DNA of 64,000 nt from Branchiostoma floridae (Eukaryota; Chordata; Leptocardii; Amphioxiformes; Branchiostomatidae): NCBI RefSeq assembly GCF_000003815.2, contig NC_049993.1:1395468-1459467 (forward strand), given 5' to 3'. This document shows, piece by piece, positions 13,622-27,630 of the stretch. How positions within the stretch are numbered: position 1 is the stretch's first letter; the number at the start of each line of letters is the position of its first letter. Below the pieces are notes generated by a model. That model was not told the DNA's origin. It ran no database searches and saw only the letters and a list, made by a program, of their open reading frames with translations. A program made the translations under genes and the position numbers.

Positions 13622-13836
13622 TGATGTCGGCTAGAATTAAACGGACCACTTGAACGGTGAAGGTAGCGACATTGTGCTCATTTCTTGCGCAAGTGCCACC
13701 TTGTAAGACTGTAAATGTGTTAGCTAACATGAAATGGGACATGTAATGCGATTGACTTAGATGCAGTGCATGATGGTGTAGATGTAATGTGTAGTTTTAT
13801 GCGAATATGATACAGGTCTTTCGAAAGGACGTGGGT

Positions 13837-13852
13837 GGCCCTGAAAAGGGCC
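13837..13852 (-). terminator. Histone 3' stem-loop, H2A unit 3
   Basis: Perfect stem-loop on the minus strand. Confidence 0.94.
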
Positions 13853-13877
13853 GGGGTTTTCGGTCTCCGTCTGGAAT

Positions 13878-14270
<393 letters not shown>

Positions 14271-14332
14271 TTAGTGTTAAACAAACGGCAAAGTGGATGG
14301 AGGAATGAATAGACAAAATCTCCTGCCCCACC

Positions 14333-14460
14333 AATTTATACCTCGCCGCTGGATCGACAACTTCCGACCGCGAACCAATAGAAAGGGGAAAGAATTTCTG
14401 CAACGTCCGCACCTTCGACTAGACAATCCAGAAAAATTTGCATTCTTTCCCACATAAAAA
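14333..14460. promoter_or_regulatory. Divergent H2A/H2B promoter, unit 3
   Basis: TATAAATT (minus), CCAAT, octamer ATTTGCAT at 14436-14443, CATAAAAA at the right end. Confidence 0.85.
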
Positions 14461-14520
14461 GCCGAGACGGCACGGGTGCAGACATTCTTTGCTGTCTACT
14501 ACGCCAAGAACATCATCATC

Positions 14521-14883
14521 ATGCCCCCAAGTGGTAAAGCCGTCAAGAAAGCTGGCAAGGCCAGGCCCGCCGGAGACAAGAAGCGCGGAAGGAGGAGAAA
14601 GAGAAGGGAAACCTTCGGCGTCTACATCTACAAGGTGCTGAAACAGGTGCACCCCGACACAGGCGTCTCCAGCAAGGCAATGGGCATCATGAATTCTTTC
14701 GTCAACGACATTTTTGAGCGCATCGCCGCCGAGGCTTCTCGTCTGGCTAACTACAACAAGCGCTCCACTATCAGCAGCCGGGAGATCCAGACCGCCGTGC
14801 GACTCCTGCTGCCGGGCGAGCTAGCCAAGCACGCCGTCAGCGAGGGCACCAAGGCCGTCACCAAGTACACAAGTTCCAAGTGA
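14521..14883 (+). CDS. H2B: Histone H2B, unit 3
   Basis: 120 residues, identical protein to units 1-2. Several silent differences cluster in the first 15 codons. Confidence 0.97.
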   Translation: MPPSGKAVKKAGKARPAGDKKRGRRRKRRETFGVYIYKVLKQVHPDTGVSSKAMGIMNSFVNDIFERIAAEASRLANYNKRSTISSREIQTAVRLLLPGELAKHAVSEGTKAVTKYTSSK

Positions 14884-14911
14884 ATCTACCGACAGAGCTA
14901 GAGTTAACCCC

Positions 14912-14927
14912 GGCCTTTTTCAAGGCC
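14912..14927 (+). terminator. Histone 3' stem-loop, H2B unit 3
   Basis: GGCCTTTTTCAAGGCC variant. Confidence 0.94.
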
Positions 14928-15566
14928 ACCCACATCCCCACAAAAGAGCTATATAACAATCACACTTTCCAGTCAAACAAACACCCGACACAGGTACGCG
15001 CCACTGTATTGTGATCTATCGCATGCAGGTGCCTGGAACCCACCCACCAACACTCCCTAGTAGAACATGTACAGAGCTGTCACGCATACCAAAAAAAAAA
15101 AAAGAAAATCAAAGAAAATCAAGTGTCTTCTGACGTAATAAAAGTATGCACACGTTCTTTTAGTACGACAGAACATTTGTCCTCTGGAACAAATGTCGAC
15201 ACCTGTGACGTCCTTTGGGCGTTCTTTAGAACAACGAAACGGCGTTTACGTCGTCGGTGGGCATTCATTTCATGACAAGAGCCTTCAACACAGACAGACG
15301 ATATCTGAAATGTGTAGTCCAACTTCTGGGCCCTAGCTAATGAAGACCCTGTGAGGTGTAAACGCTTGCGTGTATTGGGTAGCTTTCTGCCTCTTGTCAG
15401 CTTTAATGTCTTGTAATCTTTGATGTCATTTCACTTCCCCTTTCTCCCTTTGTTTCGATGTGCTTTAACTTTTTTCAATGTCAGCGCTGGCTTTCCGGTG
15501 CGAAATCGTCGGCGTGGAGTTGTCTTGAGTAGCTCGGATGGAGTGACGGATCGATGGCGTCCTACC
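14928..15566. other. H2B-H4 spacer, unit 3
   Basis: As in unit 2; no gene is seen. Confidence 0.7.
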
Positions 15567-16021
<455 letters not shown>

Positions 16022-16056
16022 AAGATCCGACTGACTTATCATCGCAAGCAAACCCC

Positions 16057-16072
16057 GGCCCTTTTCAGGGCC
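16057..16072 (+). terminator. Histone 3' stem-loop, H4 unit 3
   Basis: Perfect 16-nt stem-loop. Confidence 0.95.
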
Positions 16073-16735
16073 ACCCAAATGTCTTAGAAAGAGCTGTATT
16101 TTCTCACAACCATCTCACACACGTACACACCCAGTCGACTCTAATAAACAACGACAACACATAAAGTACATTCTTTCAAAACCCAAGCAAGCAAGCAATC
16201 ACACCTGTCTGTGCTCACGTACGATTGTAGTTCTCAATAATCGTTTGCGTTTGTTTATTAGTTGTCTTTATTCTGTGTGTTTGTATGTGTTTTTGATGAT
16301 GGATGCGCATGGGTGATGTTTTCCTTGGCTGATGTTGTGATCTTTGCTGCTTTTCTTGTAATTAGCGGATGTTTGTTGTGTGTGGAAGGAGACATGTAGT
16401 ACAATGTGATGTGTTTTCTGTGCGCGGCGGATGGATCTTGATGTGTGTGTTCTATTGTTGTTGCTCCATGTGCGGGCTGTATGATTCGTCGCAGCTGTCT
16501 TACCGTGAAAAGACGGTACTGTGCTGTACTTTAATAAACCAATGAAATATTATTTGTCGTGTCTGGTAAGGGAGGAATTCCACCGTCAATGTAGAAAAGA
16601 AACGCAAGTTCGACGGACAATAAGACGCAGACAAAGTGTGACGATTCCGGCCAGGTCCGTGCCTTTAGTACTTCACGCCAGCTTGACAAGACACCGGGTT
16701 CATTTGCGCGACTAACGCAGACAAGACAAGACAGC
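16073..16735. other. H4-H1 spacer between units 3 and 4
   Basis: Same layout as the other H4-H1 spacers; H1 CCAAT at about 16539. No gene is seen. Confidence 0.6.
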
Positions 16736-17320
16736 ATGTCCGCTCCAGCATCGTCCCCGAAGAAGGCCAAGAAGCCCGCGGCGCCCAAGGCCCCGGCAGC
16801 TCACCCGCCCACCACCGTCATGGTTACGGCGGCCGTGGAAGCGCTCAAGGACCGCACCGGTTCTTCTCTGTCGGCTATCAAAAAGTACATCGCTGGCAAC
16901 TACAAGTTTGACGTGGAGAAGAAAGCGCACTTCATAAAGCGCGCCCTGAAAACCTTGGTGGAGAAGGGTACCCTCCTACAGGTTAAAGGGACCGGAGCGT
17001 CGGGGTCCTTCAAGATCAACGTGGCAGCCAAGAAAGCCGCCGAGAAGGCGGCTAAGAAGGCCGTCAAGAAGCAAGTGGCTAAGAAACCCGTGGCTAAGAA
17101 GGCCGCAAAACCCAAGACATCCAAACCAAAGAAGCCCAAGGCGAAGAAGGCTACCACCCCCAAGAAGACGACGACCAAGAAACCGACCGCGAGCAAGAAA
17201 ACCAAGAAATCTCCTGCCAAGAAACCTGCTGCCAAGAAACCCGTCAAAAAGACTCCGACAAAGAAGACCACCAAGAAGACCGCGCCCGCCAAGAAGGCCT
17301 CCAAGCCCAAGAAGAAGTGA
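16736..17320 (+). CDS. H1: Linker histone H1, unit 4
   Basis: 194 residues, identical in protein to unit 3 (Gln113). It is intact although H3, H2A and H2B of the same unit are broken. Confidence 0.96.
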   Translation: MSAPASSPKKAKKPAAPKAPAAHPPTTVMVTAAVEALKDRTGSSLSAIKKYIAGNYKFDVEKKAHFIKRALKTLVEKGTLLQVKGTGASGSFKINVAAKKAAEKAAKKAVKKQVAKKPVAKKAAKPKTSKPKKPKAKKATTPKKTTTKKPTASKKTKKSPAKKPAAKKPVKKTPTKKTTKKTAPAKKASKPKKK

Positions 17321-17351
17321 AGATCTGACCGTTGTTTTTCCTGCAAACCCC

Positions 17352-17367
17352 GGCCCTTTTCAGGGCC
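17352..17367 (+). terminator. Histone 3' stem-loop, H1 unit 4
   Basis: Perfect stem-loop. Confidence 0.95.
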
Positions 17368-17528
17368 ACACACATCCTTACAAAAGAACTATCTCAATCA
17401 CCTATCCACATCAATACATATTATCGTTTGAAATATAGAACACGTGGAATAAAGAGGAATAGAAAAAAAAACTTTCCATCAGTACAGCAACACCGCCCTC
17501 CCCATCCCCCTGCTCACGTTAAAAGATG

Positions 17529-17589
17529 ACGCACATACACATACAGCATTCACACACAGGCGCGCACACACACACACACACACACATGT

Positions 17590-17640
<51 letters not shown>
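17529..17640. repeat. CA microsatellite, unit 4
   Basis: A shorter CA run is followed by pure (CA)24 at 17593-17640. Confidence 0.95.
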
Positions 17641-17641
<1 letters not shown>

Positions 17642-17894
17642 CCATACATACATACATATACGCGCACAGGCTAATAAAACTATTGTTATTTTGTTGACAC
17701 ACAGTGAAGACAAAGTGATATTGTGTATTTATCGACAAATTTAATGAGTAAGGTGATGTCTTGTTACCTACAGTAGTATTCGATAGCCATTCTAAATAGC
17801 TCAACATCGCCATTGCCACATTTTCCGACGTGACACCGGTCCAGAAGTGTCGAGCTTGCTTCGGAAAATCGGATCCTGGCGCTATAACAACTGA

Positions 17895-19060
<1,166 letters not shown>

Positions 19061-19445
19061 CCAGTTGCGTGTCCGCTATCTCGAGCTGCGATCTTTTCGT
19101 CAAACGTTACGGAAGTGGTCAATTATGTCCAGGTCCTGTGTGGCCCGTTGACGGAAGTGGTCAATTATACGCAAAATCCAAACACTCAGGGCCCCAACGA
19201 ATATCGAAACAGTCTATATAAAGACACGAAAATATGAAAAAAATGGAGCGTTTAATACCAGTCCTATGTTCTTTTAAACCGAACGTTTTTAGGTGGAGAC
19301 ACAGCCCGGTGTGATTCTTTTAGTTCATGATTACCAGAATCGTTAGAGAATGCCCCACTGAATGACCAGCATCATGCACGCCTGGCTTGGCACGTGTTGA
19401 GCAAATGTGCTTCCAAGTGTAAACTCGAAGGTCATACTACACATC

Positions 19446-19989
19446 ACGCTCATTGAAGTTAGTTTTCAAGGAGCCCAGTGTACGATGATGATTATGTTTT
19501 CCGGTTCAATGCCGTGTATCAAATATTAGTTTAACAAGAGTGGAACTTTTGCTACAACAAGAGTGGAACTTTTGCTACCACGGCGTTCCAAGCTGTATAA
19601 AGTGACGTCCCCTCTGGCGTTATCACGTCTGCGTTGCACCCAGTTTGGTGCTGTTTCGTGTGTGAGGTTGACGATTTTGAAAATGACCACCAAAATCGAC
19701 TTCATTTGTTAGGTAGTGATTTTTGGCCATCTGAAGGAGAACTAATATTCCGACATTCAAAATGTTGTGCAGAACTTTGGGAGCTTACATGTCCAATTTT
19801 CTTCTAAAGAACGCTGTAAAGGGGAAGAAACGTGAGGCCGGCGAGCCCACAGCTGGAAAAATCCGACGGTTGGGAGAATTTAGCAGTCATCAGTACACAA
19901 GCTGTCACCGAGCTTCTGTTAAGCAAAGTTCTCGTAAAAATATTACATATAGCATAATCTTAAAAACATTTCGAAAAAAAATGTTTCTC
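19446..19989. other. Unique core of the foldback element
   Basis: It contains a 25-bp tandem duplication (about 19533-19579), a TATAAAG motif (about 19597), GTGACGTC, and a 77-codon frame at 19762-19995 that is Lys/Arg-rich (SNFLLKNAVKGKKREAG). I do not recognise the frame and treat it as unproven. Confidence 0.4.
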
Positions 19990-20359
19990 TGGTAAAATGT
20001 GTAGTATGACCTTCGAGTTTACACTTGGAAGCACATTTGCTCAACACGTGCCAAGCCAGGCGTGCATGATGCTGGTCATTCAGTGGGGCATTCTCTAACG
20101 ATTCTGGTAAACATGAACTAAAAGAATCACACCGGGCTGTGTCTCCACCTAAAAACGTTCGATTTAAAAGATCATAGGACTGGTATTAAACGCTCCATTT
20201 TTTCATATTTTCGTGTCTTTATATAGACTGTTTCGATATTCGTTGGGGCCCTGAGTGTTTGGATTTTGCGTATAATTGACCACTTCCGTCAACGGGCCAC
20301 ACAGGACCTGGACATAATTGACCACTTCCGTAACGTTTGACGAAAAGATCGCAGCTCGA

Positions 20360-20700
20360 GATAGCGGACACGCAACTGGCTTGAACTGGTTTCCGTAACG
20401 TAAGGGTTGACTAAAAAATCGCAGCTCGAGATAGCGGACAGGCTTCCGTAACGTAAGGGTTGACAAAAAAAATCGCAGCTAGATATAGCGGGCAGGCTTC
20501 CGTAACGTAAGGGTTGACGAAAAAATCGCAGCCCGAGATAGCGGACAGGCTTCCGTAACGTAAGGGTTGACGAAAAAATCGCAGCCCGAGATAGCGGACA
20601 GGCTTCCGTAACGTAAGGGTTGACGAAAAAATCGCAGCCCGAGATAGCGGACAGGCTTCCGTAACGTAAGGGTTGACGAAAAAATCGCAGCTCGTAACGT
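20360..20700 (-). repeat. 53-bp tandem array, right arm of the element
   Basis: Six copies in the opposite orientation; GGGTTGAC ends at 20411, 20464, 20518, 20571, 20624 and 20677. Three copies share GCCCGAG in place of GCTCGAG, so the right arm amplified on its own. Confidence 0.9.
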
Positions 20701-20752
20701 AAGGTGGAAAAACTTGGTTGCGTGTGTCTTGTGTCTTGTTAAGAAGGACCAC

Positions 20753-21002
20753 CCGTGCTAATGCCGTTATGTAAGGTTTGCTTGAGACTCGGTGTCCCTC
20801 TTGTGTCAGGATGGCGTGTGTCCCTTGTTAGGCTGTGGAAGGTTTTGGACCGAAGGGTTGATGGAAAATGTGTATACTGTCCCAGCCCAGACAACATGAA
20901 ATTCAAAGTACCTGATTGGCATGTAAGGTGGATTGCGTTGCAAAAATCGGTGAATTCCCTTGGGTGCAATATCATTCTACGTTAGGTCTTCTGTTAGGTT
21001 TG
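20753..21002. other. Right subterminal region of the foldback element
   Basis: Single-copy sequence between the right array and the right terminal repeat. No partner on the left side and no gene is seen. Confidence 0.4.
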
Positions 21003-21046
21003 GAAATGCCCCATGTTTCACAATGTCCAATTTCTTGCCATGTATA
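21003..21046. repeat. Right terminal inverted repeat
   Basis: Partner of 18349-18391; directly followed by the second AGCGAGGCC copy. Confidence 0.85.
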
Positions 21047-21200
21047 AGCGAGGCCTACCTGGTTGGTCTCTTCGAGGACACCAACCTGTGCGCTATCCAC
21101 GCCAAGCGGGTTACGATCATGCCCAAGGACATCCAACTCGCACGCCGCATCCGAGGGGAGCGTGCATAAGCTGGATCGGAACAAGAGTCAAGACAACCCC

Positions 21201-21216
21201 GGCCCTTTTCACGGCC
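21201..21216 (+). terminator. Damaged histone 3' stem-loop, H3 unit 4
   Basis: It reads GGCCCTTTTCACGGCC. The fifth stem pair is C opposite C instead of C-G, so the 6-bp stem is interrupted. All other stem-loops in the window pair perfectly. Confidence 0.85.
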
Positions 21217-21407
21217 ACACACATATCCCAGAAAGATCTGCATCGTTCACATTTCTTGAATAACGATACCCTTGCCAATAGACACACAACAGCCACACAA
21301 GTTTGTACACAGCCACATACTAATAAGTTGACGTTGGAGTGATATAGCCCCCCCCCCCCCCACAAACACACACAAAAGCTGATGGGCGTGCCTTCTATGT
21401 GGTATTG

Positions 21408-21590
21408 CACGTGTTACTCCACGTGCTTTATCGTCTACGGTTACCCAAATAGTATAGATATGTCAGCTAGCAGTACGTGGTCATCCTCTACGATTACCCA
21501 AATTGTACAGATATGTCAGCTAGCATTACATGGTCATCTCTACGATTACCCAAATTGTACAGATATGTCAGCTGGCATCACTAGGTTATG
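21408..21590. promoter_or_regulatory. E-box pair and 53-bp repeats, unit 4
   Basis: The first E-box is mutated to TATGTG (about 21396). CACGTG remains at 21408 and 21420, followed by three ~53-bp repeats. Confidence 0.55.
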
Positions 21591-21791
21591 ATGTCAGCTG
21601 GAATGAAACGAACCACTTGAACGGTGAAGGTAGCGACATTGCGCTCATTTCTTGCGCAAGTGCCACCTTGTAAGACTTTAAATGTGTTAGCTAACATGTA
21701 ATGCGATTGACTTAGATGCTGTGTATGATGGCGTAGATGTAATGTGTAGTTTTATGCGAATATGATACAGGTCTTTCGAAAGGATGTGGGT

Positions 21792-21807
21792 GGCCCTGAA
21801 AAGGGCC
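21792..21807 (-). terminator. Histone 3' stem-loop, H2A unit 4
   Basis: Perfect stem-loop on the minus strand. Confidence 0.93.
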
Positions 21808-21832
21808 GGGGTTTTCGGTCTCCGTCTGGAAT

Positions 21833-22225
<393 letters not shown>

Positions 22226-22287
22226 TTAGCGTTAAACAAACGGCAAAGTGGATGGAGGAATGAATAGACAAAATCTCCTGCCCCACC

Positions 22288-22415
22288 AATTTATATCTCG
22301 CCGCTGGATCGACAACTTCCGACCGCGAACCAATTGAAAGGGGAGAGAATCTCTGCAACGTCCGCACCTTCGACTAGACAATCCAGAAAAATTTGCATTC
22401 TTTCCCATATAAAAA
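22288..22415. promoter_or_regulatory. Divergent H2A/H2B promoter, unit 4
   Basis: Minus-strand TATAAATT at 22288-22295 and octamer ATTTGCAT at 22391-22398. The H2B box is a better TATAAAAA (22408-22415) than in units 1-3. Confidence 0.8.
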
Positions 22416-22475
22416 GCCGAGACGGCACGGGTGCAGACATTCTTTGCTGTCTACTACGCCAAGAACATCAGCATC

Positions 22476-22601
22476 ATGCCGCCAAGTGGAAAGGCCGTCA
22501 AAAAAGCCGGCAAGGCAAGGCCCGCCGGAGACAAGAAGCGTGGAAGGAGGAGAAAGAGAAGGGAAACCAAGGCCGTCACCAAGTACACAAGTTCCAAGTG
22601 A
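22476..22601 (+). pseudogene. H2B: Histone H2B, unit 4, internal in-frame deletion
   Basis: The first 31 codons (through GRRRKRRET) are joined in frame to the last 10 ([10 protein letters not shown]). 237 bases (79 codons, the whole histone fold) are missing between two ACC trinucleotides, which points to microhomology-mediated deletion. Promoter, start codon, stop and stem-loop remain, so a 41-residue highly basic peptide could be made. It cannot form an H2A-H2B dimer. Confidence 0.93.
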
Positions 22602-22629
22602 ATCTACCGACAGAGCTAGAGTTAACCCC

Positions 22630-22645
22630 GGCCTTTTTCAAGGCC
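22630..22645 (+). terminator. Histone 3' stem-loop, H2B unit 4
   Basis: GGCCTTTTTCAAGGCC, intact. Confidence 0.93.
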
Positions 22646-23244
22646 ACCCACATCCCCACAAAAGAGCTATATAGCAATCACACTTTCCAGTCAAAGAACC
22701 ACTCGACACAAGTACACGCCACTTTATTGTGATCTATCGAATGTGAATAAACCCACCAACACTCACTCATTCGCAAAACAGGGCTACCACGCACACCAAC
22801 AAAAATCAAAGAAATCAAAGTGTTTTCTGACGTAATAAAACTATGTACACGTTCTTTTAGTAAAACAGAACATTTGTCTTCTGGAACAAATGCCGTCGCA
22901 TGTGACGTCCCTTGGGCGTTCTTTAGAACAACGAAACGGCGTTTGCATTCTGTTCATGACAAGTGCCTTCAACAAAGACAGACGATATCTGAAATGTGTA
23001 GTCCAACTTCTGGGCGCTAGCTAATGAATCCCTTGTGAGGCGTAGACGCTTCCGTGTTTTGGGTGGCTTTCTGCCTCTTGTCAGCTTTAATGTTTAATGT
23101 CTTGTAATCTTTAATGTCAGTTTACTTCCCCTTTCTCCCTTTGTTTCGACGTGCTTTAACTTTTTTCGATGCCAGTGCTGCCTTTTCGGTGCGAAATCGT
23201 CGGCGTGGAGTTGTCTTGAGCAGCTCGACTGGAGTGACGTCCTA
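22646..23244. other. H2B-H4 spacer, unit 4
   Basis: Homologous to the other H2B-H4 spacers but with many substitutions, small deletions and no poly-A tract. No gene is seen. Confidence 0.65.
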
Positions 23245-23701
<457 letters not shown>

Positions 23702-23736
23702 AAGATCCGACTGACTTATCATCGCAAGCAAACCCC

Positions 23737-23752
23737 GGCCCTTTTCAGGGCC
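23737..23752 (+). terminator. Histone 3' stem-loop, H4 unit 4
   Basis: Perfect stem-loop. Confidence 0.94.
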
Positions 23753-24036
23753 ACCCAAATGTCTAAGAAAGAGCTGTATTTTCTCACAACAATAACGCCG
23801 CCCCGTACATAATCATTTTGAGTAGGCTGAAACTGGGTCAACCGCGCCTGTCCGGAAATACTGAAATTTGCCCTGTCACCCCCGTAAACTTTAGAATTGA
23901 CACGTTTCAATCATTTCGCATGTCTAAGAAAGAGCTGTATTTTCACACGTACACAAACAATAATCATGTAAGATACATTCTTTCAAAACCCAAGCCAGCA
24001 ATCACACCTGTCTGTGCCCACGTACGATTGTAGTTC
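23753..24036. other. End of the array after H4 unit 4
   Basis: The block AAATGTCTAAGAAAGAGCTG occurs near 23757 and again, as ATGTCTAAGAAAGAGCTG, near 23920, bracketing ~137 non-array bases. Normal spacer then continues to about 24036, where array similarity stops. Confidence 0.6.
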
Positions 24037-24309
24037 TCAAGTTGTTTGTTTGACAAGTTTGACAAGTTTTATTACAGATGCACGGCATAGCAGCACGGTA
24101 GCTGAATTGCGCCGCCATTTACAATTATGTACATTAAAACCAGCCATGATAAAATCTGTTCGTTAACTTACAAACTTAAAAGCAAATACATTTACAAGCA
24201 TTTTAGAATTGTACCATACTATTGAAGGGTACTCATCATTCCGAGAGGATTATAAACATAACGAAACAAAGGGTCGTCGTACAACAATATAGTTAAATAC
24301 AATCAAGTG
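24037..24309. other. Non-array insertion
   Basis: AT-rich sequence with a GACAAGTTT direct repeat at its left edge. Spacer-like sequence resumes at about 24315. No gene is seen. Confidence 0.4.
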
Positions 24310-24711
24310 TCAAGTTTGCGTGTGTTTATTATTTGTCTTGATTCTGTGTGTTTGTATGTGTTTTTGATGATGGATGCGTGTGAATAATGCTACAGTTAAC
24401 CTTTTCTGAAGGTTGAGGGATGTCCAATCTCTGATGTTGTCTTGCCAGTTTTTCTGCTGACGTCCCCGGCATCGCCCTTCTTCCACGGTGCCCTGTAGAA
24501 TTGTCTTAGCCAGATTGTTGTCGCGGGTCAAGTGCCTGTACCACTGTAGCTTCCTTCTTCTGACTGTTGACAACAAGCTTAGGGTTCCTGAACGAGGCTG
24601 CGCACCACTCCCCACACATAACTCATTTACACCTGAGTTAAGTGAGGAAAGCCTTATATTCGAAAGACAGTATACGAGTATTGCTGCGTTGTGTTTTGCC
24701 TTTCCTGACAC
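24310..24711 (-). pseudogene. LINE reverse transcriptase C-terminal fragment
   Basis: This 133-codon frame contains RRRKLQWYRHLTRDNNL and a following GRCRGRQQKNWQDNIRDWT segment. That is the conserved end of many non-LTR endonuclease/reverse transcriptase proteins (a WxxH..R and GRxRGRQ..W.D pattern after the RT domain). RT catalytic motifs are absent, so it is a 5'-truncated copy. Its last ~20 codons overlap the segment shared with the histone H4-H1 spacer. Confidence 0.6.
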
Positions 24712-24924
24712 CTGTCAATCACTGTTATTGAGAAAGAGCATGACCACATGACTGAAATACAAAGTTCTAAAACATACATCACAGTACACTGCGCTATGTC
24801 ATTTTACACTTTATATATATTACCCAAAATTACAGGAAGGGTTTGCGATGTCTCCAGAAAGCACGGGGATTTAATGACTACACTGAGTTCTGACGCACAA
24901 ACGTTTTTTATGTTTCTCCCACCC

Positions 24925-25900
24925 AGCCCAGATTAACTTCTTTTCCCAGAAAATTAGTCTGCCACTTGGAGAAAAACAAAATGCCATTCGCACCACCTGA
25001 TGCCACGTCATCCCTCCAGATAAAGGCAAATGTGGCCTTACTTCGTCAGACTAATAAAAAACAAACTAAACCCATTACATTAAGAACGGTAGATCATCAT
25101 TTAAAAAAAAAATTAGGTTCGTAGGGCCTGATGTTACCATCATGAAGATGAAGAGCGGCCCATAGCGATAACTGTAGCAGCATCTCTTCTCCCTAAGTCA
25201 GAAACATCAAGCTTAGGCAAGCTATAACTTCACTGACTCAACGGGCGAAGCAGGGGTTACGAGGCAGCTCGGGAAATTCCCTACCCCATTTTGGCCGGAA
25301 TGGTTTGATCCGCTCACATCGCACCATCGCACGTGTCGCGGGTTCTTTTCCCTAGTCATAAAGCATGTCAAAACATATCATCCCACATCTCATCCCTCCC
25401 AGTTTTGCTCACTTAACAGGACGTCCGTATATGACAGACGGAACTCTCGCCACCACTGTACAGCGACTCTCCGGCAATCCGCAGTAAAATGAGAGATAGT
25501 AAATACGTACGAAAGCAATGATGCTGTATTGTACAGCGCTAGACACGCCTCAGTTTTCATAGCGAGAGAATATGCATGTCTTTTTGTACGTAGCCAGAGT
25601 CTTTTTTAAATAGAAAACATGCTAAAAAAGTGGAATACTCCTTGTTTGGCCGTTTCATATCTATTACCTGTTTCTGGAGCGTTTTCTACAAAATCCCTAT
25701 TATATAGTAACAAGTTTAGCACAACTTCACTACAGATTTCCTTTCTTGTAGTTAACATAGAAATATCACAATACCAGAACTGTTGGTATTTACTGATGTA
25801 CTCTCCATTGTTTCGAGCCTTACCAAATTTTGAGAGATTTTGTTACTGTTTTAGATTTTTTTCTGTGCTCATTTGAGCTCGAAACTGTTCATTTTTATAG
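24925..25900. pseudogene. Collapsed relic of a lectin-gene copy
   Basis: 24925-25010 matches 43518-43603 and 25005-25055 matches 48637-48690. 25361-25540 matches the lectin B 3' region at 50757-50890, and 25541-25700 matches about 50990-51215. The order is intergenic DNA followed directly by 3' flank, with no lectin coding sequence between, so a gene body appears to have been deleted (around 25060-25360). Confidence 0.55.
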
Positions 25901-26768
25901 TTAATTGGCAAATGGTGTGTATTTATATATACGTATATATTACACTCCTTTACGTGTTGGGACCGCATTGTAAATATATATTCACATAAAGCAGCCTGTA
26001 GACATGTAAATACTTTACGTTTGTGACCTCAACTGAATTGTGAGCAGCGACACCTGTCCTGCAGTACAATGTGAACCAGTCACCATTGCGCTGAAGAAGG
26101 GGACAGACGGTCACCTAAACGTTGGTGTGAATAAATTAACAGTTGTGTAAAAAAAGAGTCTCTTTATTCAGTGATGACGTACAAACCTGATGAAACACGG
26201 ATCGTGCCTTTTCATCGTGAATTTAGAAATTCATTGCGAAACCACATGATATGTACCACTAACATATCGATGTCAGGAGGTTCAACGTTTAACAAAATCA
26301 TCAAATTGTCAATTCATTAAGGACACCAACTAGGTGACTTAAGTTGATTTATTTCCCATTGGACCCATCTTGGCTTTTCATATGAAGATAAATGAGGAGC
26401 TCAAGCAAATATCGATAGAGAACGATATCTTGATGTTGTAAATTTTTCTAAAAGGATTCAAATATGATTGCTCAGCACCTAGAATGTAAAGACTGTAAAG
26501 ACTGGGTTTGTTTACGTTTTCTAAGCTATTCTAAGTATAATTCCGTGTCTGCCCTCCCCCGAAGGAATGGTTCGTGCCAACTCTGAAATCTAAATTGACC
26601 AATCACATCTCATCATTAGCATAATGACATACAGTCAATATACTAGATCTCTAATATCACATATGTATTATGTTATACATAAATATCTATACACACTGCA
26701 TTCTGCCTGAAGATAAGCGATCAGATCGCAGTCACGGTAAAAACACCCAGAAAGCCGCCGCCACCACG
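25901..26768. other. No gene seen
   Basis: AT-rich sequence. Two short CTGAAGA hairpin motifs (about 26090 and 26706) resemble tails of old retroelements, but this is not conclusive. Confidence 0.3.
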
Positions 26769-26915
26769 ATCTTCAGGAAGCGGTAACGTCAAGAGTCACA
26801 TCTTCAGGAAGCGGTAACATCTTGAGTTGCATCTTCAGGAAGCGGTAACGTCTTGAGTCGCATCTTCAGGAAGCGGTAACGTCTTGAGTTACATCTTCAG
26901 GAAGCAGTAACGTAT
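26769..26915. repeat. 31-bp tandem repeat, about five copies
   Basis: ATCTTCAGGAAGCGGTAAC starts at 26769, 26800, 26831 and 26862, with a variant (GCAGTAAC) at 26893. Copies differ by a few bases in CGTCTTGAGT. Confidence 0.95.
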
Positions 26916-27630
26916 TTTCCTTGCAGGTCGGTTGGAACCGCTGCAGACGTCGCGCGTGAGTAGGGATATATGAATTTTACTTAATTTTATATTGTTTTCC
27001 CTGAATACGCCTCTAATTCTGAAGTAGCTTTTTTCATTAACAAAATGGTTTGGGCGTGTCTTTTCACCAACAACAGTTTCAAATTAGATAGACTGCTTCT
27101 TGGTATGTATTTACATTAATAGATAACATTAATAGTTGTTGTTTATTGTCCCTAATGACATTCTACGCAGAATTGGGTGAATCCTAGACTGTGGGAAAGT
27201 TTATTTTCTCTGGAAAATCATTTCATGTACAAGCATATCTGAAAAGTACACGTCAGCAACAAGCCCAGCTAATACAGTAGGCAGGGACTTCAAAGCTCCG
27301 TGTTGATTGGATTTGTCTGCTGCTCCCAGCCTCCTTCGGGGCCTTCCACGGGCGTTGGTGTTTTTTTAGAGGTGCTGGTTTGCTATTTTCAAGATACCGA
27401 GGCCAGGTTTTTATACCGGTAAGGTTTTATATGCCGGCAGATCGGGAGGGAATAAGGGATGAAGTCATGGAGTGAGGGTGGTAGGGATACGTTTGTGGAC
27501 GGGCATCCGTTGTATGCTGTTGGACAATGTTTGTACGTTTTGCTCGGATAGTATGGGGGTGGGGTATCGAAGTTATTTCAGGATTGCTCAAGCTTTCATT
27601 TTCAGGGTGTAACATCGACTATCATAATTT
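26916..27630. other. No gene seen
   Basis: No supported coding, RNA or repeat feature; a few short open frames of random appearance. Confidence 0.3.

Noticed and set aside
22334-22732. 132-codon frame over H2B of unit 4
   Set aside because: It is a shifted frame opened by the internal deletion and includes promoter and 3' stem-loop sequence.
26060-26760. Penelope-like element tails with hammerhead-type hairpins
   Set aside because: Only CTGAAGA plus short hairpins are visible near 26090 and 26706; no ribozyme core or coding part could be confirmed.
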